Origin: Acetobacteraceae bacterium
Lineage (GTDB): Bacteria; Pseudomonadota; Alphaproteobacteria; Acetobacterales; Acetobacteraceae
Assembly: GCA_003506895.1 (NCBI GenBank)
Contig: DNXO01000073.1
Location: forward strand, 1 to 23,843
Length of the DNA: 23,843 nt
Direction: 5' to 3'
Shown here: positions 23,160-23,843 of the stretch, one piece after another
Position numbering within the stretch: position 1 is the first letter of the stretch
How the letters are laid out: each line of letters starts with the position of its first letter
Made by a program: the position numbers and the translations under genes
The notes under the pieces: generated by a model
Databases searched by the model: none
What the model was told of the DNA's origin: nothing
What the model saw: the letters and a program-made list of their open reading frames with translations, nothing else

Positions 23160-23638
23160 GCTTTGTCTAATCTCATTACCATGCTGGATACAACCACCGC
23201 ACGTCGCCACGCCTTCAAGCCACGGTTTTCATTGACCTGGATTGGCTTTGCCGCCCGAGGGCGTTCTTGAACAGGTGCCAGCGGTCATGGGTCGGATGCA
23301 GCGGGATGAAGTCCTGGCAAGTGTAAGGCGAATCGTGCGAAACTTGCGAGCAGGAACAAGCGAAGCCTGCGGCTTGGGCCTCGAACTCATGTGACAGCGG
23401 GCGACAAATCCGCTTCGGGTCGATTCGATTCGACATTCCCGATTCGAATCCCCGTCGCAGGTCGCCCGCGCCGCTGGCCGGGAATCCCGGCTGGCGCGAG
23501 GCACCGATGGCCTTTCCGGGTCGTCATTTGCCCTGCGGACATGACGTTCGCTGGGGCCGCTGGCTGACCAAGCCTGATGAACCACGATAATACAGCCCTG
23601 TTCTCCCCCGTTTTGTTCGGGACGGCTTCCTGGCCCAG
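23160..23638. other. Non-coding or decayed stretch with palindromes
   Basis: No frame gives a recognisable protein. GATTCG is repeated several times (23421-23450), ending in the perfect palindrome GATTCGAATC (23441-23450). A 32-nt hairpin at 23467-23498 is listed separately. The T-loop-like GATTCGAATC is not flanked by pairing arms, so it is not a tRNA. Confidence 0.5.
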
Positions 23639-23843
23639 GGCTTCGACGGCGCGTCTTGCCGTCGGCGGCAACGAAGTCGCGGATGATCCGCTCATTGGGC
23701 CAACAGGCGCGAAGATGCTCCAGGGCCGGGGTTAACAGAAGCAAACCGCCAAGGCGGTGGGGCATGAACACCGCGATTCCGCAGCGTTTGCCCGCAGGAG
23801 AGGGGCGGCAATCATAGAAAATGGTCGGAGCGGCGGGATTCGA
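23229..23843 (-). pseudogene. Partial open frame at right edge, possible GT9-like glycosyltransferase fragment
   Basis: The frame enters from the right edge (SNPAAPTIFYDCRPSPAGKR) and continues with GIAVFMPHRLGGLLLLTPALEHLRACWPNERI. The second part resembles the N-terminal RLGDLLLTTPALRALR segment of family 9 (heptosyltransferase-like) enzymes, with Gly-Gly in place of Gly-Asp. After about 23640 the translation turns arginine/proline/serine-rich and shows no family pattern up to the stop at 23229. I read it as a truncated or frameshifted remnant whose 5' part lies outside the window. The match is short and judged by eye, so the family call is weak, and an unrelated partial gene is possible. 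Confidence 0.3.
23467..23498. repeat. 32-nt imperfect palindrome
   Basis: The outer arms CGCGCC (23467-23472) and GGCGCG (23493-23498) enclose the inner arms GCCGGGA (23477-23483) and TCCCGGC (23485-23491), with a small asymmetric internal loop. It has REP-like geometry in a gene-free stretch. A terminator for a minus-strand upstream gene is an alternative, but no T-run is seen. Confidence 0.5.

Noticed and set aside
23425..23470. tRNA T-loop-like sequence GATTCGAATC
   Set aside because: Flanking bases do not form a T-stem, and no acceptor, D or anticodon arms are found on either strand.

Overview
The window looks like a chromosomal stretch of a high-GC alphaproteobacterium, probably of the Acetobacteraceae/Rhodospirillales type. 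This is inferred from base composition, codon use and gene types; no rRNA or tRNA gene is present to confirm it. Most genes are intact housekeeping, transport or envelope genes. The last ~3.3 kb (about 20,550-23,843) is a partly decayed glycan-synthesis region.

Layout, left to right. 1-667 (minus): the N-terminal part of ribosomal protein S1 (rpsA), running off the left edge. 668-1498: a gene-poor stretch with two minus-strand promoter-like sequences, a structured rpsA leader and a 43-nt hairpin. 1499-2103 (plus): an AbrB-type antitoxin and Doc/Fic toxin pair behind an AT-rich palindromic operator. 2127-5186 (minus): a nucleotide-sugar operon, a membrane-bound WbpM/PglF-type 4,6-dehydratase followed by a WbpE-type aminotransferase. 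5369-6592 (plus): an orphan Tat-exported branched-chain-amino-acid-type substrate-binding protein, ending at a strong bidirectional terminator. 6646-7923 (minus) and 8021-8623 (plus): a divergent MFS exporter and TetR regulator pair with two matching operators, followed by a small lipoprotein (8682-9245).

9379-13318 (minus) is a run of DUF488, NudC-type NADH pyrophosphatase, coaE, aroE and an oxaloacetate-decarboxylase-like enzyme. aroE/coaE and nudC/DUF488 overlap by a few bases, so they are probably cotranslated. 13387-14220 (plus) is an epoxide-hydrolase-like alpha/beta hydrolase. 14445-16343 (plus) is a secreted, RTX-tailed putative metalloprotease with an HExxE motif. 16415-19323 (minus) is a two-gene operon: a thiamine-diphosphate enzyme and a CNT-family nucleoside-type transporter with altered base-binding residues. 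19443-20549 (plus) is a secreted GH5 glycosidase. 20587-21146 (minus) is a frameshifted methyltransferase remnant, 21282-23159 (minus) a tandem GT2 glycosyltransferase, and 23160-23843 a mostly non-coding or decayed stretch with a possible GT9-like fragment at the right edge.

The WbpM/WbpE pair and the GT2/methyltransferase remnants point to surface polysaccharide synthesis. I found no CRISPR array, no intact insertion sequence and no obviously new multi-gene system. The best candidates for new biology are the unexplained minus-strand promoter plus hairpin upstream of rpsA, the rpsA leader, the base-site-altered CNT transporter coupled to a ThDP enzyme, and the HExxE protease.
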